Positions 54,571 through 64,000 of a DNA stretch of 64,000 nt are shown here, in pieces. A program made the translations under genes and the position numbers. The stretch covers positions 2,633,236 through 2,697,235 of the forward strand of contig NC_030987.1 of NCBI RefSeq assembly GCF_000149955.1, in the 5' to 3' direction. The DNA is from Fusarium oxysporum f. sp. lycopersici 4287 (Eukaryota > Ascomycota > Sordariomycetes > Hypocreales > Nectriaceae). How positions within the stretch are numbered: the stretch's first letter is position 1; each line of letters begins with the position of its first letter. Under the pieces are notes generated by a model. It ran no database searches. It had not been told where the DNA came from and saw only the letters and a program-made list of their open reading frames with translations.

Positions 54571-57500
54571 AGATGAATGAGTGAGGCCGCCCTGGGATCG
54601 GCGGGTTGGATATTAATTAGAGTCCAGGTGGTGACCTCAAGCTGTTACTGGTGGCTGCCGTTGTCCCTGTCTACTCTATTGGCTCGAGATGTCTCTGGCG
54701 GTTTTTGCTTTTTATTTGTGTACCGGTACTTTGGGCTTTGAGCGTTGGACCAGCTGGCTGGTTCCCCAGGATATTTCCTTTTTTAGTAACCAGTCCTGAT
54801 GATCGCAGTGCAGTTACTGTTTTATTTGACTTATATTCCCCTATTACGTCGATGTCGTGTGCCAGTCAAGTCTGCGTCACCAGATCGAGGTCTCCTTTCT
54901 AGCAGCGATCCTAGTCTCTCCGATCGAGGAAGAAGGGCCAGGCAGCTTCTGTGAGTGTCGAGGGATCAAGATCGAATAAAGTCGACGGCGAAAGGAAATA
55001 GTAGAAACATTCATCAGTTGTTGAGAAGAGGCTGGCAGATACCCTGCTCTCTCAGTCCATGCTCTTGCTTTAATCCTTTTTTTCTTGTTGGTGGCCCCAA
55101 GTGCTAGAGCCAACCTTGACCTTGAAAAGCATGCATGGGATGAATTTTTTTCTTCTCTTTTTCTTCTTCCTTCTCCCGCGTCTTCCAGCTCATCCTTGAT
55201 ATTAGTGAGGTGGGGGAGCGGGTCACTAAGCCATGAACACGCCCGATGCATCCATCCTACAAAAACCTCATGCGATTGATGAGATGCATGCATGCCGCTG
55301 CCCGCTAAGTTCAGCCCAGTCAGTCTGGTAAACAAGCTCTCAGGGGATCAAGTCGATATCTCGCAACCCTGGAATGTCATATGAGGTGAGGTTGCCTACC
55401 TCATGGTCAGGGCCTTTCAGTCAATGCAAGCTGCGGCACCTCCCGTACCAGATTGGTCCGAGCTGGGAAATAGATGGACGTCAACCCGAACACGAGAAAG
55501 GCTGGTAAGCCAATCGAGTTTAATGAGACATGCAAACAACATGATTCAGACTCGTGAGCTCCTAACTTTAGTGCTGTTCCTGTTATTAAGGCTGCCCTCG
55601 TGCCTCAACATCTGCTTTCTGTCTAATAATGGTTTAGCATAACTTTCTCCCGTAAACCCGGGAGTGATGGGGTGGATGTCAGACGTCTTGACACTCTTAG
55701 TGGCTGATCTACTCTTCTGGTTGCGGTGTTGCGGTCAAAGACAAGTTTTTTACGGCTCTCAACCGCGACTTAGACACATCCATCAGTCCATCGTATCAAC
55801 GTAGGATCGGCCCAAAAGTCAACTGCTCCGCGGGGTTACGGAATCACTTGCTACTGGTCAGCATCGACATTTATGGCAACTTCTTGGGCACAGAGCGGGG
55901 TGCGTCGCACATTTTAGATGCCGCGACCGTGTAAGAGCCTCAGTCTGAGTTCAAGCGTTCAAACAGGCTCTATGGACACATTCCCAGTTCCATACTGGGC
56001 ATCCAGCATTGCAAAGGTTGCCTATCGCAGCATTTTCTTTGCGCCGATATTTCTACGCAAATACGTCCTCGGTTACAAGTTCAAGTCAATCTACGCATCA
56101 ATCTCTTCAATGGCGGTCGAGTAGTCCCATATCAGACCTAAGCTTTCGCATGCAGGCAACGACAAGGATGAGATCGTGCATGCATGTACATACATATCGC
56201 CAACTCAGAATCCTAGACCGCCTGTCTGTCAGTAAAACGAACCAATTGCTAAATGACAACAACTACAAACGCTGTTTTAATGGTCTGCTTTATCGTGTTA
56301 TTGCGCTTTTGTTGGGGTGCCGGTTGAAGCTATCGTTAATTCTTTTCAGCCTCACACCACCTAAAACTCATCTTCGCATGCAAATCTCCCAGTATCATCT
56401 GGACAAAATAGCAGCAAGTTTCAAGCATTAAAACATCTGTTTCGGCCAAATTGGCATCTCCAGCACTCGCTAATTCATAGTATTGGCACCTCGCGTCTTC
56501 CAGAAGCCCAAGCGGCTCGTAACAGCAATAACTGCCAGTTATCCCACAAAATCGTGTTGGCCATTCTCCACAAACATTATGTTATATCATGTTATGTGAG
56601 TTTGGGTCATAATTTATTCAAGAAAATAGTTGAGATGTGAGATTCCTCATTGTTGTCGAGGGTCTTTCCTCTACCTAATGTCCAAGGTTTCTGAAACTAT
56701 TTTCAGTCCTTTCCAGGATTTGGCACCCTTTCGCCGATCATCAATAAAGCCCAGGTTCTAACCGGTGACACGGAAGACTGGCTTTATCAAATAACTAACT
56801 AGGAAAAGCGTAACTAGTATGCATGTTTTCGCGCTGCTAAATTCGTGGAGCAAAGGAGATCCAGAATGGTTCTGAATGCTGATGGCTGTCATGAAGCCTA
56901 GAGCAAATCGATTATACGGCAAGATATTTTTCACCCATCACAGAATAGTCTTTTTATTGCAAGTTCATGCGATTCAACGACTCAATATTGTACCCTTGCT
57001 TTGAAAACACTATTCCCGTCCTCAAGGTACAGGTACTTTTCCGCATCCAGTCATTCTGACCATCCAACGTCAGGGTCATGATAGCTTACTGAAACACCAC
57101 AAACTCAAAATCATCTCACTTATCACAAATTCTTCAACGGCTCCCTTGCCCCAATCCATCATTCAAGCGCGCGGCTGCATATCTCAGATCAATCAATGCC
57201 GGGCAACATCTCGGAAATCGGCACTTTCTACTTGTCCGATCCGTCCAGACGTTTCGGATGTCTCGGTACTGATTATCGAGACTACGAAAATATTGATCAG
57301 CTCGCTTCTGTGGGTTAGTGATCATCTTCACGGGAGCCTCGGGACAAGGATGGACAGCCATGAGCTGAGATTTGCATTTCAAGCTTGAAAACATCGTCAG
57401 CTGCTCAAATCATGCTGTTCTGATAGGACGGTCCATAGCATGCGGCTCAACCTTCCAGTCAGCCAATGCAGCCCTACTCATACTTTAGCTTGTATTAGGC

Positions 57501-57680
57501 TGCTTATATGTGCCATTATGTGGCAAGAATTGTTTGAATGGGTGACATCTAGCTTTCGTAAACTGACTACAAGGAACGCAAAACTTTAATGACTGAATAC
57601 ATGTCAAAGACACCAAAAACCTGACTCGCCATTAGACTCATGGTTCCAACCCAGATTTGAGTTTGGGCCCCTTATTCTAG

Positions 57681-58122
57681 GATTTGTCGACGTTAGACCG
57701 CATACGTAATGGTTCCCTAAAGTTGTCAGCTGTCCTTAGGCCTTTCGAGCAAATTTATCAACAACAGAATGCACTTTATTTGCCAAATGTCGTCGCTTCT
57801 TGCCTTTCATATCAAGTTCTGGGAGGGGATAAATCGCCGATCAATGAGAGTATGACCTTGGCTAACACGATACGCGAAGGATACCAAGACATCTTAGCAA
57901 CTTCTAGTACGCATCGCAGTCTTCTCTGATCTAGACGACCAGCTTAAAGAAGTACACATATTCTCTGCGGGTAAACCAGCTGAGACGATGAGTTCCGAAG
58001 CGAGGACTGCAAATTGTCATATTCTAATGTTGAATACTTTAAATTCGACATTCATATACATCGGGAATAGTCCCTTCGTGATAGCCGTTTCAACTCCCAT
58101 AGATCTTCAAAATCTGGGGTAG
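57681..58122 (+). pseudogene. Unidentified coding-like stretch with a frame break
   Basis: An 82-codon frame (from GATTTGTCGACG at 57681 to TGA at 57927-57929) has protein-like composition (for example RPFEQIYQQQNALYLPNVVA and INESMTLANTIREGYQDIL). A second frame, opening just before that stop, continues for about 66 codons to TAG near 58122 (FSDLDDQLKEVHIFSAGKP, ending VSTPIDLQNLG). One base change near 57918-57926 would join them. A possible splice acceptor (TTCTAG, 57675-57680) precedes the first block. I recognise no family. It could be the 3' part of a decayed or misread gene, or chance. Confidence 0.3.
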
Positions 58123-58267
58123 TCCTTAGTCATCGAGCCGCTAACCTGTAAAATTCCCCCACCATGTTCAAGCTTTCACCAACATCTGATCGCGTACATC
58201 AACACCAATATGCTTCAATTATACCGGTAGTCTCCATGTACACGTACCCACACAAACCGCAGCCGCC

Positions 58268-59520
58268 ATGATTCGCCAACACTTCGTCGCGGCACGCAGT
58301 TCACAGCATAGAGTCGCGGCATTGGCACTTTATCGAGCACTCTTGAAAACAGCGTCCAATGTGCCCTTACCGCATCATCTCCATCCTGGTGGACGGAAAC
58401 ACCCTTTGACAAAAATAGTGAGAGAGAGATTCGCCAAGAATAAGCCACTCACCAGTTTCAGGCTTCTTTACGACTCAATGGCTGCAGGATACAAGGTTTG
58501 AGGCTTGAACAAGATTTGGTCTACATGGTCTAATGTTCTGTTCAGTTCCTTACTTTATTAACGAAAGGACGAGATACAAAGTCGCCCGAGCACTCTGAAA
58601 TCCTTCGACATATCCGGAAACGCAACTTTACGGCCAATCTTTCGCGTCTAGAATCCCCCTCCTACAAAAAGCCACCCCGTTCGAAACAACGAATCAATCC
58701 TCCACTTTTCACCAAAGTCTCTGCCTCTGATGAGCCTGTTAAATATGAACCAACTATCCGCCCTCTTCCAAAAACTGCGTTTATAGGCGAAAGAAAGGCG
58801 CCAGTTACTGGTAACACTGCTGAGTTCCTATCGTTCGTGCGAATCAAGAAACCACAGCCGAGGGTGTTCTCACGGGCAGTTAGTAGAAAGACAACCATAT
58901 TTCGACGGTCTGTTAAGACACTTTTGAGTATTTCCACAAAGGACATTCCGAGGGCTCGATTAGGCGATCGTTGGGACGCCATGATGGACAAATTGCTACT
59001 TGAGGAGGGTGTTACGGATGAAGTTATACAGGATGGACCATTAGCGTCATATCATTTCACTGCGACTCTGACAAAAGCTTGGTGGGATCAAAAACTTACG
59101 AAGATCACAGACGACCGGACGGCTCGCGCTAAAGCAGTGAGCAGTCTTATTGAGCAGGAACTTGCACTGGTCAAGGAAGAAAAGGAGAGTGGCGCAGAGC
59201 CAACTGATCCTAAAGTAGCAAAGGAGACTTTGGATACAATCCTAACAGAATATCGCCAAAAGCAGACCGAAATGGAACGAACGAGAGACACTTCATTTGA
59301 AGACCCGTTCTTGTCTGAACAATGGATCGCAAAGGCACAAAAGTTAGCGCGTGAATATGCCAAGAAGTATGAAGGCATAGTGGACGACAGTAATAGAGGT
59401 GTCTCTTGGGCAAAGAGGCAAGGGCTGGCCAAGAAAGAGAATTCTCTGTTAGGGGCGGTGGAATCTGACGAAGATGCTCAATTTTTCAGTCACGTTGCGG
59501 CCATGCGAAGAGGTCGCTAA
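58268..59520 (+). CDS. LYR-motif (Complex1_LYR-like) protein, probably mitochondrial
   Basis: Exons 58268-58495 and 58546-59520 (intron 50 bp) give 400 residues. LYR proteins are mitochondrial adaptors that bind acyl-carrier protein and help assemble respiratory complexes, iron-sulfur clusters or mitoribosomes. The N-terminus is basic (MIRQHFVAARSSQHR), followed by the LYR tripeptide in AALALYRALLKTA (residue ~22) and downstream conserved residues including Phe in TSFRLLYDSMAAGYK. Splicing joins GYK to FLTLLTKGRD, completing the helical LYR fold. The rest (about 90-400) is a fungal extension with a charged helical region (QELALVKEEKESG, EYRQKQTEMERTRD) that may form a coiled coil. Start context GCCATGA, with G at -3, is good. 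Which assembly step it serves is unknown. Confidence 0.8.
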
Positions 59521-59750
59521 TAAAAGGGTCTGAAATCACCTTCAATTATATCCGGTTTCGGTCATTTATAGTGGAATTGGAAAGAATATAGGCATGTACA
59601 ATATAGATGGGATATGATACCCTTTGTATTCAACTTTTGGCTGCAAATGTTGTGTAGAGCATAACTTGAAATGCACAAAATTCCCAAAATCGTATGCCCT
59701 AAACATCCAAATCATTCATCAATGTCGTCATTCTGTCACGATACGTGTTC

Positions 59751-62095
59751 TTAGACAGGTTCTGCCTCCAGCTGTCTATTAGACCTATTCGAATGCGCGC
59801 GTGGTCGAGCAATCATCTTCAACGTCTTTTTCCCCTCGTTTGCTACTTCAGCCCAGCTCTTTAACGATTGGAGTGAGGGCACAGATGGTCGGCGTGTCTG
59901 ATCCCCGTCGATGCTTGCGAGGTCGGACCGAAGAGTTCTCGGGGATGACATGGCGGAAAATGGTATTGAGAAGGCAGGGCTGCTCGGCTCTGACGGCGCT
60001 GGCTGGGGTTCAGGGGTCACCACTCTCGCATCGGGTTGATCAGGCTGCTTGGACAATTGGCCCCATTGAGGTACTTTCGCAGAGTCCACAGGAAGCGGGT
60101 TGCGGTCCAGGGCTGGGCTGCTTTGCAGAGGTGTTGGATTTGTCTCGATGCTATGTCGAGAGAATACTGAAGAGGACATGCTGCTATCCGTGAGGCTTTG
60201 GTCACGGTTGAGATTCGGCGTTTCACTTCGAGACGGTGTAACTGGCAAGGGGAGCTTCGAGCCAGATCCGCGCGAGCGCAAAGTATAACCCGAAATATTG
60301 GTGAAACTTGGTGATCTCGAGGTCGGGAATTCAATTGAACCTCTGGGGGTTATGTCATTCGGAGGTCGCGGTGAGACGGCTTGTCGTTGTAGTGGTGAGG
60401 CCCTCTGCTCTGGTGGGAGACGCTGATAAGACCGAGACCATGGCTGAAAGGCTGGCCTTGCCGCTGGCGTAACCGGCGTCGACTTCGATTTTGGTGGCGA
60501 TTCAAGCCCAGGCCCAGATTCAAGATTCGTTGTGCTGCTTCGATAGGGTCGCGGCATCGCCATTTTGCTCGGGGGCTTACTCGTGCTACTCCTCCTTTTG
60601 GCATTATCTGCCTCTAAGGTATGACACCTATCCTCCATATCTTTTAGCTTCTTTTGAAGCATGACCACAGCCTGTTTATGTTCATCGACCTCGCGCTGGA
60701 ATCGAGATTCGTATGTTCTGTCTCGTCCTTCGAGCTCGGCAACCTTTTGTTTCAAGCGATCGTTTTCTTTCCGAAGGCTCATCAATGCCGTGAGCTTTTT
60801 ATCCCACTTGTCTTCGACCCACGATATTGGCCTTTTACAACACTCTCCATGATAAATTTGATGAATTCCTCCGAGCATGGATAGTTTATCATCAATTTTG
60901 TATGCGTGTAATCGGTTTTTGGGGTTCGGAGTGATCATTCGAGCAATCAGGTTGACAACTGGCCGGGGACGAACTGTTTCTTGGCCCTCGTAGGTAAACA
61001 TAAAAGGGGGAGTGACCAAGGCATGAGAGGTAAGCTTTTCCAAGTGAGTATTCAGCTTCTGCTCTCGCTCACGAAGCTGTTCTTCCTGGGTATTCCTAGA
61101 TGGGTATCTTAACGCCTCGTCAAACTCGGCTAACCGAACATTATACAGAACGGTCGCAATATTTAGAAATACTAAACCAAGTGAGTAGATATCTGACAAC
61201 TGCATGCTGGACCCGTTGTTGGCATACAATTCAGGTGCTCGCCATCTCTCAGTTCCCGGTACTCCCTCTGTCATAGTTTGATCCTGTCCACTAACATCTC
61301 TCGAGACGCCAAAATCAGCAAGGTAGACTCGGTCTGCCTTGAGCAGGATATTAGATGGCTTGATGTCGAGATGCCTCACATCATTCTGGTGGCAATAGGC
61401 CAATGCGCGAGCAACGCAACCTATTGTATTGCGTAAGAATTCGAGTGGGCATTTTGTTGTCGAGTGGAGAAGCTGGTCTTCAGACGATTGCTCTATAGCG
61501 CTCAAATCCTTGATGTCTAAAGCATCTAGCCTCTCGAGGATATCCTCACGGTCCCCTTCTCCCATGCGCAAGTATTCCAAGTCTTCGAGGAGAGTGCTCA
61601 AATTACAGACGGCAGCAGGCCAGATTAGCAGGCATAATTCGTGGGTTCGAGGTGCGTATGTGGCAACCAATTTGACGACATGGCGATGGTCAAGTTTCTG
61701 CATAGTCAAGCTCTCCTTGCGCAAATCGTCGATAGTAAACCCGCGTCGACGTGGGATCCTCTTACGTGCAAGACAGACAGACCCGTAGGAGACCTTCTCA
61801 ACGCGACCGAATGCGCCATATCCCAGATCTTCAAGTTTAGCAAGTTTTGTATCGAAGCGCTTCGCATCGGGGCCATTGAAGAGGGGTTTGTTTCTGCGCA
61901 GCCAATGTCAGCATCGACGGTGTGCGCAGCTCATCGGCTATGAATAGCTTACATGCCGGGCCAACTATCATCATCGTTCCAGCTTTCTATGATGGTAAGC
62001 TCCTGGAGCTCGCGCTCAGCCTCCCATACACGACCATAGTGCTGGGTCGGACCTGTTTGCCCGACTCTGGTCCATCCCCGGGTCCAGTCGCCCAT
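59751..62095 (-). CDS. Atypical serine/threonine protein kinase with C-terminal coiled coil and disordered tail
   Basis: Exons 61953-62095 and 59751-61893 (intron 59 bp) give 761 residues. Kinase domain about 65-340: glycine loop LGYGAFGRV (Gly72, 74, 77), probable ATP-binding Lys92 in LARKRI, catalytic loop HLDIKPSN, metal-binding DFG in LADFGVS, and WRAPELYA as the APE motif. The catalytic loop has Leu in place of the usual Arg of HRD, so activation-loop control is probably unlike RD kinases; all essential residues remain. A coiled coil follows (LRKENDRLKQKVAELEG and onward), then a Ser/Pro-rich tail of about 300 residues. I chose ATG 62095 (A at -3, G at +4). The same frame is open about 40 codons further upstream without ATG, so an extra 5' exon is possible. 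Family not assigned. Confidence 0.82.
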
Positions 62096-63394
62096 GCTGA
62101 GGGACGTTGAAGGTAAAGCAGATGTCGTCGAGGGTGCGGTGGTAGTTCGCGAAATGGTAGCGCCGTCAGAGTAAAACAGGAGCCATAGTGACAAAGCCCG
62201 ATATCTATATTGGTTATAGGGTCAACGATGATTGACGGAATTGTTCTTTCTAGAGAAAAGAGAGCAAGCCAGGCGCATATGCTGAAGATGCTGGCGTGAA
62301 GATGAATGAAGAGGTTGTGAAACGACAGAAGAATAAAGTCGTCTGTTGGTGGGCAGGAGTTGAGTCTCGGCCCTTGTCGCGAAAGTGGCAGTGACATTTT
62401 GGTGGCCTGGTTGTGTCCAGCACAAAGCTGACCGATTAGGACTACCCTGAAGCGGTGGAGGGTCTTTGAGGGTTGGACAGCTGCTAATTGGATCAATTGA
62501 ACGCAAACTTCTGGTGCATGGATAGTCTATATAAGTGGATGAGTGTATACATCCTGGTTTTCTTTGATCCTACTGCACGCATTAGACTGGATATAGTTGG
62601 TTCAAGCAATGGTTTGCTGTCTCTCTGTCTTGCATTTACATATCAACTCTTGGTCCCGCCCAAATTCATCCCCCGCTTTGGACACTGCCTCTTCAGTGGG
62701 TCAAACGTCGCTCCGATCCGCTGGAACCCACTAACCATTTAAGGCTGAGCCATGGCCAAGCCCCTCTCATGATTGATGTCCTGGTACAGATGCATCTCAT
62801 AGATTGTTTCGAGAGGGTTGAACGGTCAACAGTGTCTTGTGTAACATTGAAAATACTTGCATTTTGAACCCAAGCACTTGAAAAACACCTCTATGAAAAG
62901 ACAACAAGCAATTCCAAAGCCTGGGTTTCCTGTTCCTGAATGTGGTGCCTATCTTGATTGATCATCACTTTTCTGGCGCTAGTCGATAAGCAGACATCGA
63001 TCGGCATTTGAGATCCTAGCCGATGCACAGCCCTCTTTCGGCTTCACCACCAACCCCAACATCATCTCACATCTCTACCCCTATCATTCCACCATCATTT
63101 AAGTCTCATCCTCGCCTTTGCTCCGTACCCTCCGCATATCCCCACTCCGGCATACGGAGCACAATCGGCGGAGCTCCGAGCTTCATCCGGCTTCACCGGA
63201 GTCGCACAGTCGTTGTCCCGGCAGTTACTCTTGACACATACCAAAAAACTCATAAACTCGAATCGTTTGTGACTACGGCTGATTATCACATGATTCGTAT
63301 TGACCGTGTCCCCTGAGGCTATCATCCACGGACTTCATCGTTCAATACACCCTCCATTTCAGGTCACAACGCCCTCATTTAAAAACCAACCACC
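62096..63394. promoter_or_regulatory. Divergent promoter region, kinase / bZIP genes
   Basis: About 1.3 kb between two divergent starts. A 169-codon minus-strand frame (61987-62496) overlaps the kinase first exon in another frame and has no recognisable domain. The right part is C/T-rich (63023-63120), as is usual just before fungal starts, and contains a cluster of CGG-type inverted repeats at 63145-63200. Confidence 0.55.
63145..63200. promoter_or_regulatory. Cluster of three CCG/CGG inverted repeats upstream of the bZIP gene
   Basis: Three perfect inverted repeats stand in a row: CTCCG-N5-CGGAG (63145-63159), the palindrome CGGAGCTCCG (63169-63178), and TCCGG-N5-CCGGA (63186-63200). CGG half sites in inverted pairs are what fungal Zn2Cys6 dimers bind. 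The cluster is 195-250 bp upstream of the bZIP ATG. Function is inferred from the arrangement. Confidence 0.5.
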
Positions 63395-64000
63395 ATGCTT
63401 GAAGAACCTCAGACCGCTCCTGAGTCATTGCCAACGCGGAAGCGATCCAAGGCGTCTGAAGAAAACGACGAGGAACGGAGTAAGAAGCGATCAAGAGGCC
63501 GTCCACGCCTTGACACCAGAGATGAGACGGCTCAAGATGTGAGTTCATGCGATGAGCCAGGTTCTTCACTCAGCCTGATCTCATTCTGACTAACAATTTT
63601 CACAGCGTCGTCGAACGCAGATCCGACTGGCTCAAAGGGCCTATCGTAATCGCAAAGATACTGCCATTACGACCCTTGAGGACAAAGTCAAGGATCTTGA
63701 AGATGCTAATGAAAACATGAGCAAAGAGTTCATGAACTTTTTTGACTTTGTTCTTTCACAGGGAATGCTGGAGGGTGCACCTGAAGTTGCAAGACGTCTC
63801 AATGATACAACCCGCAAGTTTCTCTCACTCACAAGGAAATCTGCCGATGACTCGAACCGCGATGGCATCGAAGATACTCCAGTCCCTGCGCAAGCACAAG
63901 AGCAAGTTGTGTCACAGCCCCCAGGACGGCACCCATCTGGCTCTGACTCTAGCACTTCTGGCTCGGGGAGTGGTGAATTCATGTTACAGAACCCACCTGG
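63395..64000 (+). CDS. bZIP transcription factor, N-terminal part (cut by window end)
   Basis: Exon 1 is 63395-63538, the intron 63539-63605 (67 bp), and exon 2 runs from 63606 off the window. Start context ACCACCATG is optimal. After a Lys/Arg-rich leader (RKRSKASEEN, KKRSRGRPRLD, like a nuclear localisation signal), the basic region begins directly after the intron: RRRTQIRLAQRAYRNRKDTA. A short leucine-zipper-like helix follows (LEDKVKDLEDANENM). The position that is Asn in most bZIPs (NxxAQ) is Ile here. This is a known fungal subgroup, so DNA specificity is probably non-classical. The region after it (MNFFDFVLSQGML) is conserved in that subgroup. The visible part is 180 codons. Target genes unknown. 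Confidence 0.88.

Larger units (their letters stand above)
53447..58267. other. Long gene-poor region (4.8 kb)
   Basis: By far the longest interval without a clear gene. The left 1.2 kb probably holds the promoter and 5' UTR of the disordered-protein gene. It includes a purine-rich tract on the plus strand (54490-54570), which is CT-rich on that gene's strand. Further right the sequence becomes A/T-richer with several CATGCATG-like words (55129-55138, 55283-55294, 56178-56188). The right end contains an unidentified coding-like stretch (separate entry) and the LYR gene promoter. No tRNA or transposon was recognised. Confidence 0.5.

Noticed and set aside
54651..54902. Hydrophobic 83-codon plus-strand frame as a small membrane protein
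   Set aside because: It starts at GTG in a promoter region and no ATG precedes the hydrophobic part.
55129..56190. Recurrent CATGCATG-like words as a repeat family or regulatory array
   Set aside because: The copies are few, irregularly spaced and self-complementary short words; no larger shared unit was seen.
1..64000. tRNA, rRNA, CRISPR, transposon ends or bacterial operons
   Set aside because: No B-box-like GGTTCGANTCC in a cloverleaf context, no regular spaced repeats and no transposase motifs were seen on either strand by eye. A dedicated tRNA or repeat scan could still find weak cases.

Overview
The window is nuclear DNA from a filamentous ascomycete, most likely a hypocrealean Sordariomycete close to Fusarium. 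The support is: spliced genes with short introns (46-67 bp) carrying GT...AG ends and several CTAAC/CTAAT-type branch points; compact gene spacing with broken-up transcription directions; and fungal-specific families such as Rsm1/Pml39-type C3HC proteins, an intronless choline oxidase and a SidC/NPS2-type siderophore synthetase. The genus is inference from style, not from an alignment. I found no bacterial, viral, CRISPR, tRNA or rRNA features. Two runs of N (exactly 100 and exactly 1000) are assembly placeholders.

Left third. About 15 kb is one giant nonribosomal peptide synthetase whose domain order reads A-T-C-A-T-C-T-C-A-T-C-T-C-T-C. This is the layout of the intracellular siderophore (ferricrocin-type) synthetases. 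A gap lies inside its fifth condensation domain. Convergent to it is a DUF1479 protein (Fe/2-oxoglutarate-oxygenase-like) with a long disordered head, then a choline oxidase ending in the peroxisomal signal SRL, both on the minus strand. A 2.6 kb stretch without a convincing gene leads to the second gap, which cuts off the 3' end of a REI1-type ribosome-biogenesis zinc-finger gene.

Middle third. This is dense housekeeping sequence: a HECT ubiquitin ligase with an AZUL-like zinc finger, an AlkB-type dioxygenase, a mitochondrial EngB-type GTPase, a ZC3HC1/Rsm1-type nuclear protein, an Srp40/Nopp140-like nucleolar protein, a fungal membrane protein of unknown role, an ADGF/ADA2-type adenosine deaminase, and the proteasome activator Blm10/PA200. 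Many neighbours are divergent or convergent pairs. The region between the C3HC and Srp40-like genes holds a truncated relic of an Old Yellow Enzyme family gene.

Right third. It contains a disordered fungal protein of unknown role preceded by an unusually long (4.8 kb) gene-poor upstream region, a mitochondrial-style LYR-motif protein, an atypical protein kinase with HLD in place of HRD, and the first two exons of a bZIP transcription factor that runs off the right edge.

No single new multi-gene system is obvious. The genes are mostly independent conserved genes, apart from a possible iron theme linking the siderophore synthetase and the DUF1479 neighbour. The points most worth a second look are the synthetase's A-less T-C unit and altered condensation motifs, the Phe in place of Tyr at the Blm10 C-terminus, the Old Yellow Enzyme relic, a cluster of CGG inverted repeats ahead of the bZIP gene, and an unidentified coding-like stretch ahead of the LYR gene. 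At least four small frame breaks (in the synthetase, in REI1 twice, and in the deaminase) sit at homopolymers or gap edges and look more like sequence errors than mutations.
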